From: Acinetobacter sp. | GTDB taxonomy: Bacteria; Pseudomonadota; Gammaproteobacteria; Pseudomonadales; Moraxellaceae | Length of the DNA stretch: 64,000 bases | Reading direction: 5' to 3' | Assembly: GCA_031277915.1 (NCBI GenBank) | Contig: JAITLL010000027.1 | Span: 1-64,000, forward strand | Shown here: piece after piece, positions 1-9,082 of the stretch | Position numbering within the stretch: position 1 is the first letter of the stretch | Layout: each line of letters begins with the position of its first letter | The notes under the pieces: model-generated | Seen by the model: the letters and a program-made list of their open reading frames with translations, nothing else | What the model was told of the DNA's origin: nothing | Database searches by the model: none | Made by a program: the position numbers and the translations under genes

Positions 1-218
1 TCGGCCATGTAGTTATCGATACCGCCTTCACTTTCACCGATACCGCCAGTATCAACAACAATGAAAGACTTATTTTGATAAGTCGCATCACCATATTTAC
101 GGTCACGAGTCAGACCCGCGAAGTCGGCTACAAGTGCATCACGACTCTTGGTAATCTGGTTAAATAACGTTGATTTTCCGACATTCGGACGACCAATGAG
201 CGCAATAACGGGTTTCAT
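1..218 (-). CDS. der: GTPase Der (EngA), N-terminal part only
   Basis: This is the first 72 codons of the ribosome-assembly GTPase Der, which acts in maturation of the 50S subunit. The translation begins [19 protein letters not shown], so the G1/P-loop GRPNVGKST is visible, followed by the G2/G3 region with LTRDRKYGD and the DTGG motif. The gene runs off the left edge, so the second GTPase domain and KH-like C-terminus are not seen. It is the last gene of the bamB-containing minus-strand block, and gene order bamB-der is common in gammaproteobacteria. A stem-loop lies between it and bamB, so der may be partly separated from bamB transcription. Confidence 0.95.
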
Positions 219-316
219 ACAATAACCTTAATCAAGACCAGCCATATCTCATGGCATGAGCATTAGAAACAATACAGGAGATATATTTTAAGGTCAGATA
301 TGACCATAATAAAAGA

Positions 317-350
317 CGGGGCTTTGAACTGATTTAATTCAAACACCCCG
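317..350 (-). terminator. stem-loop terminator after bamB
   Basis: CGGGG-TTTGAA pairs with TTCAAA-CCCCG around a short loop. On the minus strand it is followed by a T-rich stretch (TCTTTTATT), and on the plus strand by ATATTTTTTT, so it could work in both directions. It lies between bamB and der. Confidence 0.6.
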
Positions 351-406
351 ATATTTTTTTAACAGCGTAATTTGTTAAGCGGCTATTTTAGCACAAGCGA
401 ACGAAA

Positions 407-1552
407 TTAACGATTCTGCCAAATACTTAAATCGCCTTTTTGGGTCGAAACGTAAAGTTGGTTCTCAATAACACGTAATGTATTGACCTCACCACTTGTT
501 TTAGAACGACCTATTAGCTTACCAGTTGCCGGGTCAATAAGATGTAAAACACCATCTAAATCACCCACAATTAAATCTTGACCTAATACAACAGGGTTAC
601 TTAAATGACGGTGTAACAAACTTTCATTTTCCCAAAGCTTTTCGCCTGTAGATAAATCATAAGCAGTCAATTTGCCATCAGTTGATGAGACAAATACTTT
701 ATTGTCATAAACTTCTGGACGCTTAGTGCTGCTTGAGTCTTCACTCCAAACCACACGCTGAGAAGCAAGATCAGTGACGGTTACTTGCCCTTGGAAACTC
801 GTTGTAACCATAAGCTGACCTGCAACAACCGGATCGCCATCAATATCAATCAGACGTTGAATATCAGAGCGGCCATCACTTACAGCAACGCGACGTTGAA
901 AACGGGGAATACCGCTAATGATATCAATCGCATAAACATATGCATTTGCTGAAGCAATTAACACAGTACGTGAATCAAGACTCACTGGCGATGGTTGACC
1001 GCGTAAACTGAACTGAACATTGGGTAATTTATATGCCCAAACTTGTTGTCCTGATGCAGCATCATGTGCAAATACAGTACCGTCATTGGCAATTGTAATC
1101 ACACGTCCAGACTGAACTAAAGATGGACTTAATAATGCACCAGACAATTGTGCTGTCCATTTTTGCTCGCCTGTCGCTTGATCTAAAGCAAATAACTGAC
1201 CTTTACTGTTACCAACAACCACTATACCTTCAGCGGCTTCAACACCAGAACTCAAGCCCAACTTACTAACTTTTTTCTCCCAAATACGTTGTTTACCACG
1301 ATATGCAGCAACTTCGCCTTTAGGGTCAAGCGTAAAAACAACACCATCACTAGCATCAAGCTGCAAACGTAATGGATCTGCCTTATTTGTAGAAGAAACA
1401 CTGCGCGAAAACACGGGTACTAGAGCCTTTTTCGACTCAGTCAATTTCGGTAGTGGATTTGGTTTTGCTTCTTTTACTTTGTTGCTAGAACATCCCACCA
1501 GTACAGCTGATGCGATTGCAATTGCCAAAGGCAGTTTGAATTTCTGATTCAT
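407..1552 (-). CDS. bamB: outer membrane assembly lipoprotein BamB
   Basis: BamB is the beta-propeller lipoprotein of the BAM complex, which inserts beta-barrel proteins into the outer membrane. The 381-residue protein starts with a lipoprotein signal peptide ending in LVGC, which makes Cys21 the predicted lipidated residue. Repeated PQQ/WD-like blades follow, for example LFALDQATGEQKW, VFAHDAASGQQVW, LTAYDLSTGEKLW and LHLIDPATGKLIG. The length matches the family. Its ATG overlaps the stop of the upstream yfgM-like gene by one base (TAATG), which points to translational coupling in the hisS-yfgM-bamB operon. Confidence 0.95.
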   Translation of the reverse strand: MNQKFKLPLAIAIASAVLVGCSSNKVKEAKPNPLPKLTESKKALVPVFSRSVSSTNKADPLRLQLDASDGVVFTLDPKGEVAAYRGKQRIWEKKVSKLGLSSGVEAAEGIVVVGNSKGQLFALDQATGEQKWTAQLSGALLSPSLVQSGRVITIANDGTVFAHDAASGQQVWAYKLPNVQFSLRGQPSPVSLDSRTVLIASANAYVYAIDIISGIPRFQRRVAVSDGRSDIQRLIDIDGDPVVAGQLMVTTSFQGQVTVTDLASQRVVWSEDSSSTKRPEVYDNKVFVSSTDGKLTAYDLSTGEKLWENESLLHRHLSNPVVLGQDLIVGDLDGVLHLIDPATGKLIGRSKTSGEVNTLRVIENQLYVSTQKGDLSIWQNR

Positions 1553-2250
1553 TAAGACTCTTCCACCTGTGTTTCCAAAATTGGGCGCTCAATCTGTGGA
1601 TCTTCAACTAAAACGCCAACACTTTCGAGTTTAATTTGTAAAATTTGTCGCTCTTGTTTACGTTCCAGTAACGAATCCCATGCAGCTTGATACGCTTTTT
1701 TAGCAGAATCAATATCTTTCTTAGCAACAAAGATATCACCACGTAACTCTTCTACTGTTGCTTTGAATGCCGGATCGACATTACCAGACAATGTTTTTAG
1801 AGCTTCATCATATTTGTTTTGCGCTAATTGTGCATCTGCCAAACGCAATTTTACAACTTGAATCAATCCGTCATCTTTTACTTTCGCATTTTCAACTCTC
1901 TTCAGTGCTTTTTCAGCAGCAGCATAATCTTGCTTTTCATAAGCAAGCTTCGCTAGCACGAATTGAGTTTGTATCGCCTGAACTGAATCAATATCGTCTT
2001 TTACAACTTTATCTGCCGAAGCTGTTACTGAAGCTAAAGCATTTGGATTATCAGCTGTTGCATTCGCCTCATCCATTAACTGCTGTACTTTTGCAGTTTG
2101 TGTCTGGCTTGTTGCAAGATTTCTTTTTTGCCAATATGTCCACCCAAAAAAGGCAATCAATGCAATGAGAATCCCGCTAATCATGGCAGAACCATATTTT
2201 TTGGCGAACGACTTTAAGCTGTCGAATTGTTCTTCATCACTTAAGCTCAT
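1552..2250 (-). CDS. yfgM: YfgM-like TPR membrane protein (ancillary SecYEG subunit)
   Basis: This is a YfgM/BamD-like protein of about 232 residues. In the E. coli family YfgM is a single-pass inner-membrane protein that links the Sec translocon to periplasmic chaperones. A short cytoplasmic N-terminus (MSLSDEEQFDSLKSFAKKYG) is followed by one membrane segment at about residues 21-40 and a periplasmic TPR-like domain rich in A/K/D helices. I chose the ATG at 2250: the longer frame to 2298 would overlap the end of hisS, and MSLSDEEQ fits the family start. The gap to hisS is 28 bases, and the stop overlaps the bamB start. Confidence 0.85.
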   Translation of the reverse strand: MSLSDEEQFDSLKSFAKKYGSAMISGILIALIAFFGWTYWQKRNLATSQTQTAKVQQLMDEANATADNPNALASVTASADKVVKDDIDSVQAIQTQFVLAKLAYEKQDYAAAEKALKRVENAKVKDDGLIQVVKLRLADAQLAQNKYDEALKTLSGNVDPAFKATVEELRGDIFVAKKDIDSAKKAYQAAWDSLLERKQERQILQIKLESVGVLVEDPQIERPILETQVEES

Positions 2251-2278
2251 GTGATTGTCCTTTTCCAGATGTTTCAGT

Positions 2279-3571
2279 TTATTTTGTAAATTTTTCAATT
2301 AAGAAGGGTACGAGTTCAGCTAAGGCAACTTGTGTTTGCTCAGCTGTAGCTAACTCTTTGATAGCAAGCTGCTGTGCTTCCCATTCACGCTCACCAAAAA
2401 TCATGGCGTAAACTGCCCCAGCCTGATCAGCTTTTTTCATCTGACTCTTCATGCTGCCTTGTGAACCAGTTTTAATACGGATATTACTATTGGCAGCTTC
2501 TAACTGATCACGTAATTGTTCGGCCAAAACCAAAGCTTTCGATTGATAAGCAGGTTCTGCCACTAAGAAAACTTCACAATCACGCACAGTTTCAGCTTGT
2601 TCAACTTGCTCAAGTAGAAGTAATAAACGCTCCATCCCCATTGCAAAACCAACTGCCGGAACTGACTGATCAGCTTTACCTTTTAATTGGCCAACCAAAC
2701 CATCATAGCGACCACCTGCACATACTGTGCCTTGTGAACCTAAAGCTGTCGTTGTCCACTCAAAAACAGTTTTATTGTAGTAATCTAGACCACGCACCAA
2801 TTTTTGGTTAATTACAAATTTAACGCCAGCAGCAGTCAAATAATCTTGCAATTGTTGGAAGTGGCTTAAACTATCTTCTTTTAGGAAGTCATGTAATTTC
2901 GGTGCGTTTTCCAGAATTCTCTGGGTCGATTCAATTTTAGAATCTAAAATACGTAATGGATTTGTCGTTAAACGACGCTGTGAATCTTCATCCAAAGCAT
3001 CTTTATGTTCATTTAAGAACATAACCAGAGCATTACGGTATTCTGTGCGCTCATCTGTTTCACCCAAAGTATTCAGCTCGAGCTGAACCATGTGATCAAC
3101 GCCCATACGTTTCCACAAACGAGCTGTCAAAAGAATCAATTCAGCATCGATATCAGGAGTTGCCACACCAAAAGTTTCCACACCGAACTGGTGGAACTGA
3201 CGGTAACGTCCTTTTTGTGGTTTTTCATAACGGAACATAGGTCCCATATACCATACACGTGGCGTAGCACCACGTAATAAGTTATGTTCAACCAACGCGC
3301 GCACACAACCCGCTGTCCCTTCTGGACGTAAAGTTAGTGACTCAGGTGGGTTTCCTTTATCGAAGAAGGTGTACATTTCTTTTTCAACGATATCGGTTGC
3401 ATCACCAATAGCACGTTTAAACAGTCCCGTTTGTTCAACGATCGGCAAACGAATTTGTTGGTAACCATAAGCATCCATTAATGATGCTAAATGCTGCTCG
3501 AGACGTCTCCACGCTGATGTTTGCGTTGGTAAGACGTCATTAAAACCTTTGATTGCGACTATTGAACTCAT
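2279..3571 (-). CDS. hisS: histidyl-tRNA synthetase
   Basis: HisRS charges tRNA-His in the cytoplasm. The 430-residue protein has the class II core: N-terminal KGFNDVLP, motif 2 around the [19 protein letters not shown] stretch, [15 protein letters not shown] before it, and the histidine-specific [15 protein letters not shown] motif. The C-terminal anticodon-binding domain contains the conserved [14 protein letters not shown]-type segment. Length is normal. Its ATG overlaps the ispG stop by four bases (ATGA), so the two are translationally coupled. Confidence 0.97.
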   Translation of the reverse strand: MSSIVAIKGFNDVLPTQTSAWRRLEQHLASLMDAYGYQQIRLPIVEQTGLFKRAIGDATDIVEKEMYTFFDKGNPPESLTLRPEGTAGCVRALVEHNLLRGATPRVWYMGPMFRYEKPQKGRYRQFHQFGVETFGVATPDIDAELILLTARLWKRMGVDHMVQLELNTLGETDERTEYRNALVMFLNEHKDALDEDSQRRLTTNPLRILDSKIESTQRILENAPKLHDFLKEDSLSHFQQLQDYLTAAGVKFVINQKLVRGLDYYNKTVFEWTTTALGSQGTVCAGGRYDGLVGQLKGKADQSVPAVGFAMGMERLLLLLEQVEQAETVRDCEVFLVAEPAYQSKALVLAEQLRDQLEAANSNIRIKTGSQGSMKSQMKKADQAGAVYAMIFGEREWEAQQLAIKELATAEQTQVALAELVPFLIEKFTK

Positions 3572-4683
3572 GATGAACTACGAATAATTTCTTTAGATTT
3601 AGCTTCTTCAAGCTCTTGAACACGTTGACGAACCATTGTTTCGATTTCATCAACCAATTGATCGGTATCGATTAAATGGCTTTTCTCACCATTACGATAA
3701 ACCAATGAGCGAGGCGCAGCCCCAACAACCCCGATATCTGCTTCTTTTGCTTCACCTGGGCCATTTACCTTACAACCAATCACCGAAACGTCCATTGGTG
3801 TACGTATATCTTCTAAACGTTCTTCTAAGGCTTGCATCACCTGAATTACGTTAAACTCTTGGCGAGAGCAACTTGGGCAAGCAATAAAGTTAATGCCGTT
3901 AGAGCGTAGACCAAGCGATTTTAAGATATCAAAACCAATCTTAATTTCGTCTTCAGGTTCAGCAGCAAGCGAAATACGCATGGTATCGCCAATACCTTCC
4001 ATCAATAACCCACCAAGGGCAATCGCTGATTTCACAGTACCTGTCCGATAAATACCAGCTTCGGTTACGCCTAAATGTAATGGATTATCAATTTGCTGAG
4101 AGAGTAAGCGATAAGCATCCATGGTTAAAAATACATTTGATGCTTTGACACTAACCTTAAACTCATGGAAATCTAGACGGTCTAAAATATCGATATGACG
4201 TAAAGCCGACTCAAGCAGTGCCTGCCCAGTAGGTTCGCCATATTTTTTTTGTAAATCCTTTTCTAGAGAACCCGCATTCACACCAATACGCATAGAAATA
4301 CCGTGATGACGTGCTGCTGCAACAACTTCACGAACTTTCTGGTCTGAACCGATATTACCTGGGTTAATACGCAAACAGTCTGCACCATAATCTGCAACTG
4401 CCAAGGCAATTCTATGATCAAAATGGATATCAGCAACTAATGGAACTGAAACACGTTTACGGATCGCACCAAAGGCTTCAGCAGCTTCCATAGAAGGAAC
4501 TGAAACACGCATAATATCAGCACCTGCGTCAACACAACGCTCAATCTGAGCCACAGTTGCATCGACATCGCAAGTTTCGGTATTTGTCATACTTTGCACA
4601 CTAATAGGTGCATCGCCACCGACATAGACCGAACCAACACGAATTTTACGTGTTGGTCGACGTTTAATTGGGTTCTCTATCAT
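3568..4683 (-). CDS. ispG: 4-hydroxy-3-methylbut-2-enyl diphosphate synthase (flavodoxin)
   Basis: IspG (GcpE) is the penultimate enzyme of the MEP isoprenoid pathway and converts MEcPP to HMBPP with a [4Fe-4S] cluster. The iron-sulphur ligands are visible as [11 protein letters not shown] and, 30 residues later, [20 protein letters not shown] start it at the ATG at 4683 ([17 protein letters not shown]), which aligns with known N-termini; the longer frame begins with a TTG at 4695. It sits 21 bases after rodZ and overlaps hisS, a gene order (rodZ-ispG-hisS) also known from E. coli. Confidence 0.96.
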   Translation of the reverse strand: MIENPIKRRPTRKIRVGSVYVGGDAPISVQSMTNTETCDVDATVAQIERCVDAGADIMRVSVPSMEAAEAFGAIRKRVSVPLVADIHFDHRIALAVADYGADCLRINPGNIGSDQKVREVVAAARHHGISMRIGVNAGSLEKDLQKKYGEPTGQALLESALRHIDILDRLDFHEFKVSVKASNVFLTMDAYRLLSQQIDNPLHLGVTEAGIYRTGTVKSAIALGGLLMEGIGDTMRISLAAEPEDEIKIGFDILKSLGLRSNGINFIACPSCSRQEFNVIQVMQALEERLEDIRTPMDVSVIGCKVNGPGEAKEADIGVVGAAPRSLVYRNGEKSHLIDTDQLVDEIETMVRQRVQELEEAKSKEIIRSSS

Positions 4684-4704
4684 TGTATCGCTCAACTCAT
4701 GGTA

Positions 4705-5496
4705 TTAGCGGGATAAACGGAATTCAGCTTTACCGTTTACCGTATATGGAGACAATGAAATCTGTTCTTGGTTTAGACTTAATGAAACAGCTGTTGCATC
4801 ATCAAGACGAATCTGAAATGGAGACTCACCATTTAAGGTTAAAGTGGATGCCTGACGACCCGTTGCTAAAACCTTCCCTGTTGCATCTACAATATGAACA
4901 GAAGTTGGGCGGTTAAAGTTTAACACCAATTGATCGCCCGCTGTTGCAGAGCCATTTCCTTTCATAGGTAAAACTTCAACATTAGACTGGTTTGCCTTTG
5001 GCACCTCAGCTTCTTCTTTGTTTGAAGTCCATTTTTGGACGCCCATTACAATCAATGACACTACAGCAACAATCAAAATCGCAAGTAACGCGCGTTTTAA
5101 CCATTTTTTGTTACGATCACTATTAGAACCCGGTAATTTGCCCATGATTTTAATTGGTGAATTGTTTAAAGCATGATTTGGCAAAAGTCCTGTATCGTTT
5201 GCATAAATCTCATCAAAACGCTGGATAATTGCAGTTGCATCAGCATTTAAATATTTTGCATAAGAACGATAATAACCTTTGATGAAAGTTGCTTCTGGCA
5301 AAGATTTATAATCGTCTTGCTCTAACGCACTTAGTGTTTTAAGTGGCATATTTAAATCAGAAGATACTTGCTCTAATTCTTTTTTCTGAGAAACACGAAT
5401 TTGACGTAAATACTCACCAGGACGTTGAATATTTCCTAAAGCAGAAGTCGGTAAGCTTGAGCCAGTTGGCTGCTGTGAATTAGGATTTATTTCCAT
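4705..5496 (-). CDS. rodZ: RodZ-like cytoskeletal/helix-turn-helix membrane protein
   Basis: RodZ anchors the MreB cytoskeleton to the inner membrane and helps keep rod or coccobacillary shape. The 263-residue protein has an N-terminal Cro/Xre-like helix-turn-helix at about residues 25-95 (GEYLRQIRVSQKKELEQVSSDL), one membrane segment at about 134-154, a linker, and a C-terminal DUF4115-type beta domain (LVLNFNRPTSVHIVDATGKVL). It is shorter than E. coli RodZ (337) because the periplasmic linker is short. Its start overlaps the end of pilF by 10 bases. Confidence 0.88.
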   Translation of the reverse strand: MEINPNSQQPTGSSLPTSALGNIQRPGEYLRQIRVSQKKELEQVSSDLNMPLKTLSALEQDDYKSLPEATFIKGYYRSYAKYLNADATAIIQRFDEIYANDTGLLPNHALNNSPIKIMGKLPGSNSDRNKKWLKRALLAILIVAVVSLIVMGVQKWTSNKEEAEVPKANQSNVEVLPMKGNGSATAGDQLVLNFNRPTSVHIVDATGKVLATGRQASTLTLNGESPFQIRLDDATAVSLSLNQEQISLSPYTVNGKAEFRLSR

Positions 5497-6287
5497 ACGG
5501 CCTCAGTACTATACTGTAATTGCAAATAACGTTGATATTCAGGACTTTCTGGGAATAAAGCACGTAACTGGTTTACTAAAACTTGCATTCCCATTTTATC
5601 CGCATTGGCTCGAGCCACTCTTAAACCAATCCAAAGTGCGCGTGCACCCTGATTTTTCTGCCCCACTGTATGAACATATTGTTCATACATTTGTGTAGCA
5701 GCCGGAATCTGCTGCTGCAAATAAAAAATTTCTGCTAACTCTAACATTGAAATGTAGGAATCGCGGTTAGCAAGGAGCGCCTGTTTGAATGTTTTTTCAG
5801 CACTCGCAATATCGCCTAACTTTAAATAAATCCGTCCTAGATTTTCTAAAGCCTGATAGCGTTGGTCATAGCCTAATGTTGCACCAGCAATACGGAATTG
5901 CTCAATAGCATCATTATAACGCTCCATTTGGTACAAATACGTACCATAATTATTACGTGCCTGAGCATTATTCGGCTCAGAAGAAATTGCACGTTTAAAA
6001 TAATGTTCTGCTTTTTCTAAATTGGGTTTACTGCCCTCTTGTTGCAATAAAATACCCATCATCATATTTGCCGTTGCATCACGACTATCTACACTTAAAG
6101 CTTGGTCAAGGGCACGCTTTGCAGAATCCAGATCACCTGAACGAATGTATTCGGCAGCAAGTTGTGTACGCACCTTTACTGCCTTCTCTGGGTCTTTTTT
6201 TAGCGCTGGCGAGGTCTGACAACCACTTGCCAGAAATGCAACAGCAACCCCCATACATAACATGATCTTTAACTTCGGAGTACTCAA
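5487..6287 (-). CDS. pilF: type IV pilus biogenesis/stability lipoprotein PilF (PilW)
   Basis: PilF/PilW is the pilotin-like outer-membrane lipoprotein needed for assembly of the PilQ secretin. The 266-residue product has a lipoprotein signal peptide ending ASGC (Cys23) and about six TPR repeats, for example AQARNNYGTYLYQMERYNDAIEQF and ALENLGRIYLKLGDIASAEKTF. Length and repeat number match the family. It lies between rlmN and rodZ, the same order as in Pseudomonas (rlmN-pilF-rodZ-ispG-hisS), which supports the call. It is probably co-transcribed with rlmN, 15 bases upstream. Confidence 0.9.
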   Translation of the reverse strand: MSTPKLKIMLCMGVAVAFLASGCQTSPALKKDPEKAVKVRTQLAAEYIRSGDLDSAKRALDQALSVDSRDATANMMMGILLQQEGSKPNLEKAEHYFKRAISSEPNNAQARNNYGTYLYQMERYNDAIEQFRIAGATLGYDQRYQALENLGRIYLKLGDIASAEKTFKQALLANRDSYISMLELAEIFYLQQQIPAATQMYEQYVHTVGQKNQGARALWIGLRVARANADKMGMQVLVNQLRALFPESPEYQRYLQLQYSTEAVWK

Positions 6288-6302
6288 AGTCTGCCCTCAA
6301 CT

Positions 6303-7538
6303 TTATCCTTGTGTACGTAAAATCTCTTGACGCTGTGTGACTTTTTTCTGCCACTGTTCAGCACGGCGAGTTCTATCAGCGACTTGACCCACTAACTGTC
6401 CACATGCAGCATCAATATCATCACCACGTGTTTGACGAATCGTACACACAAATCCAGCATCAGACAAAGTTTTTTGGAACGAGATAATACGATTTCGACT
6501 TGAGCGGCCATATGGCGCGTGCGGGAACGGGTTAAACGGGATCAAGTTAATTTTACTTGGCAAGTTTTTAAGCAATTTAAGTAACTGCTGTGCATGTTCA
6601 GGCTGATCGTTAACGCCTTCTAACATGACATATTCAATGGTCACATGTTTACGCGTACTTTCATTACCATCTTTGGCAATATAACGCTGACATGCTGCAA
6701 TCAACTGAGCCAATGGATATTTTTTATTAATAGGCACAAGTTCATTACGTAATTCATCGTTTGGTGCATGTAATGAAATTGCTAAAGCAACATCAATGTC
6801 TTTTGCAAGTTGGTCAATTTTTGGTACAACACCTGATGTTGATAAAGTCACGCGACGTTTTGACATGCCATAAGCAAAATCATCAAGCATAATCTGCATT
6901 GAACTTAATACGGCATCATAGTTGAGCAAGGGCTCACCCATACCCATCATCACAACATTCGTTACTGAACGCTCGCGCTCAGCAATAGGCACTTCTTCCA
7001 TATAAGAATAGTTTGCCATCCAGAGTTGCCCAATAATTTCATCTGGCGTTAAATCACGTTGGAAACCTTGCTTACCTGTTGAACAAAACGAGCAGTCCAA
7101 TGCACAGCCCACTTGAGAGGAAATACAAAGTGTTTTACGTAATCCTGTTTTATCTTCGGCAGGAATTAATACAGTTTCAACTAAAGAGCCAGCACCTTCA
7201 CCTACGCGGAACACCCATTTACGTGTGCCATCTTTTGAATAATGACGGTGAACCACTTCAGGGGCTTTAACCTCACAAATCTGTTCAAGCTTTGCACGCA
7301 ATTTGCCTGAAATATTGGTCATTTCAGCAAAATCAGTAACAAAGTATTGATGTATCCATTTCATGACCTGTCCGGCACGAAACTTTTTCTCACCAATATT
7401 TTCAAAGAATTTTTCTAACTCAGTACGAGACATGCCGAGTAAATTCACTTTATTTTCGGCAGCAGAGATTACCGGCGTGGACGAAGATTGCTGCTGTCCA
7501 TCAAGATTTTCAGATGAAACGACCACTGCAGAACTCAT
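6303..7538 (-). CDS. rlmN: 23S rRNA/tRNA adenine-C2 methyltransferase RlmN
   Basis: RlmN is a radical-SAM enzyme that methylates A2503 of 23S rRNA and A37 of some tRNAs. The cluster-binding CxxxCxxC motif is present as CALDCSFC (Cys145, 149, 152). The two catalytic cysteines of the family appear as Cys138 (TLCISSQVG) and Cys379 (DIDAACGQL). At 411 residues it is slightly long because of a Ser/Gln-rich N-terminal extension of about 35 residues before [14 protein letters not shown] start at the internal Met36 is possible. It heads the rlmN-pilF-rodZ-ispG-hisS-yfgM-bamB unit. Confidence 0.95.
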   Translation of the reverse strand: MSSAVVVSSENLDGQQQSSSTPVISAAENKVNLLGMSRTELEKFFENIGEKKFRAGQVMKWIHQYFVTDFAEMTNISGKLRAKLEQICEVKAPEVVHRHYSKDGTRKWVFRVGEGAGSLVETVLIPAEDKTGLRKTLCISSQVGCALDCSFCSTGKQGFQRDLTPDEIIGQLWMANYSYMEEVPIAERERSVTNVVMMGMGEPLLNYDAVLSSMQIMLDDFAYGMSKRRVTLSTSGVVPKIDQLAKDIDVALAISLHAPNDELRNELVPINKKYPLAQLIAACQRYIAKDGNESTRKHVTIEYVMLEGVNDQPEHAQQLLKLLKNLPSKINLIPFNPFPHAPYGRSSRNRIISFQKTLSDAGFVCTIRQTRGDDIDAACGQLVGQVADRTRRAEQWQKKVTQRQEILRTQG

Positions 7539-7615
7539 GTGTATTTACCTAAACCATGTCAAAAAACAGAAGATATTGTTCAATAATCAAACAATATTCT
7601 TTTGAGAGAATAAAA

Positions 7616-7649
7616 AAACCAGATAAGTAGTATACCACTTATCTGGTTT
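7616..7649 (-). terminator. terminator after ndk
   Basis: A perfect 13-bp stem (AAACCAGATAAGT / ACTTATCTGGTTT) has an 8-base loop and is followed on the minus strand by TTTTTTTATT. It separates ndk from rlmN. Confidence 0.85.
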
Positions 7650-7661
7650 GAATGCTTTCGA

Positions 7662-8093
7662 TTAACGAGTGCGTGGGCAGATCTCGTTGTCAGCAAAGAA
7701 GTAAGCAATTTCACGCTCTGCAGAAGCAACTGAGTCAGAACCGTGAGCAGCATTTTCGTCGATGCTTACAGCGAAATCAGCACGGATAGTACCAGGAGCT
7801 GCTTCTTTAGGGTTTGTAGCACCTAAAATTTCACGGTGAGCAAGAACTGCGTTTTCACCTTCAAGAACAGATACAACAACTGGACCAGAAGTCATGAATG
7901 CAACTAGGTCACCAAAGAAACCACGTTCTTTGTGCTCTGCATAGAAACCTTCAGCATCAGCTTGAGAAAGGTGTTTCATTTTAGTCGCAACAATTTTTAA
8001 ACCCGCTTTTTCGAAACGAGCAAAAATTTCACCGATGTGGTTTTTAGACACAGCATCTGGTTTTACGATAGACAAAGTACGTTCAATTGCCAT
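7662..8093 (-). CDS. ndk: nucleoside diphosphate kinase
   Basis: Ndk balances nucleoside triphosphate pools by moving the gamma-phosphate of ATP to NDPs through a phospho-histidine. The 143-residue protein begins with the typical [12 protein letters not shown]. The active-site His117 sits in [16 protein letters not shown]. Length is typical for the bacterial tetrameric form. It has a strong AAGGAG ribosome binding site and is flanked by its own terminator and a candidate promoter, so it is probably monocistronic. Confidence 0.98.
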
Positions 8094-8139
8094 GAGTGGC
8101 TCCTTTATTTTAAGATTTAAACTTTAAAAAATTTGCCGC

Positions 8140-8145
8140 ATTATA
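8140..8145 (-). promoter_or_regulatory. candidate -10 box of ndk
   Basis: TATAAT in the context CGGTATAATGCGG lies about 47 bases before the ndk start. No good -35 hexamer sits 17 bases upstream (CTGATT), so the assignment rests on the -10 alone. Confidence 0.4.
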
Positions 8146-8206
8146 CCGATGTCATAGGCAATAATCAGCTTTGAATGTGTAAAAGTTGCGATTTTTTCTA
8201 ATGTTT

Positions 8207-8407
8207 TTAGCGAACTTCGTCTATCCAGGCCATCTGAATGCCTTCTAACAAGCCTTCAGTCGATTTATTTGGATCATCACTGAAGTCGGGTAAAGCGCAT
8301 ACCCAAGCGTGTAAATCTGTAAAACGTATCCATTGCGGATCAACTTCTGGATGTGCTTCTGACAATTCAATGGCAATATCAAGGGTATCTGTCCAACGCA
8401 AGCCCAT
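8207..8407 (-). CDS. iscX: iron-sulphur assembly accessory protein IscX
   Basis: IscX (YfhJ) is a small acidic adaptor that binds IscS and frataxin-site iron and modulates Fe-S cluster assembly. The 66-residue product starts MGLRWTDTLDIAIELSEAHPEVDP and has the family's conserved RFTDLHAWVCALPDF and EGILEGIQMAWIDE-like stretch (here EGLLEGIQMAWIDE). Its size equals that of E. coli IscX. It stands alone, with no other isc gene in the window, unlike E. coli where it ends the isc operon. Confidence 0.9.
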   Translation of the reverse strand: MGLRWTDTLDIAIELSEAHPEVDPQWIRFTDLHAWVCALPDFSDDPNKSTEGLLEGIQMAWIDEVR

Positions 8408-8506
8408 AGCGGCTCCTATCTGTTTAATCTGCTAAATCACGAACTATGTACTTTAGCAAATCCACAAACCTAATCGATAGTTTAAGTAAATAAAAATTGC
8501 GGTCGT

Positions 8507-9058
8507 TTATAAAGCAATGCTCAATAATGGAGCCATAAAAATAATCAGACTTGCCACGGCTGCTCCAATTAATGCGCCTACAATCACATCACTCGGATAG
8601 TGCAGCCCAAGAACCATACGAGACAGGGCAACAAGCACCATGAAAGGCAACATGGCTGCGAGCAACACTGGCTGGATATAACCCAATACAATCGTCACCA
8701 TCACGGCATGAAGTGTATGACCAGATGGAAAGCTGAAATGATCAAGGGGTCTTTCGCCAAGTATAATCACTTGGTGTACTTGATAAGGACGAGGCCGTGT
8801 CGTTTTATGTTTTAAAAATTTATAAATTGCTGTGCCGATTGAGCCACCTAGTAATAAATAGATAATTTGTAGGCTGTAGGTAATGCCATGCATTCCCCAT
8901 ACAATCGCCAGCATGAGGTACCAAAATGGTCCATCCCCAGCGCGGCTAATAATTTTGAAGAATAACGCCACACGCTGTGAATGAGAGAAGTTATTTAAAT
9001 ATAAACAGCCTCTTAAATCGAGATCCAGTATTTTTATTTTTGCATTCTTGAATTTCAT
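8507..9058 (-). CDS. PAP2-superfamily membrane phosphatase
   Basis: This is a multi-pass PAP2 (type 2 phosphatidic acid phosphatase) protein of 183 residues. The three catalytic motifs are present: KHKTTRPRP (C1, KxxxxxxRP), PSGHT (C2) and SRMVLGLHYPSDV (C3, SRxxxxxHxxxD). Such enzymes dephosphorylate lipid phosphates such as undecaprenyl-PP or phosphatidate at the membrane; the substrate here is unknown. I prefer the ATG at 9058, because AGGAGA directly abuts the earlier ATG at 9064 and is properly spaced from the second. It follows the glycosyltransferase gene closely, so the two probably act on one lipid or glycolipid pathway. Confidence 0.85.
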   Translation of the reverse strand: MKFKNAKIKILDLDLRGCLYLNNFSHSQRVALFFKIISRAGDGPFWYLMLAIVWGMHGITYSLQIIYLLLGGSIGTAIYKFLKHKTTRPRPYQVHQVIILGERPLDHFSFPSGHTLHAVMVTIVLGYIQPVLLAAMLPFMVLVALSRMVLGLHYPSDVIVGALIGAAVASLIIFMAPLLSIAL

Positions 9059-9082
9059 GGTCATTCTCCTATTTTAGGATAC

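Noticed and set aside
2251-2298. Longer start of yfgM at 2298
   Set aside because: It would overlap hisS and adds residues that do not belong to the family; the ATG at 2250 is better placed.
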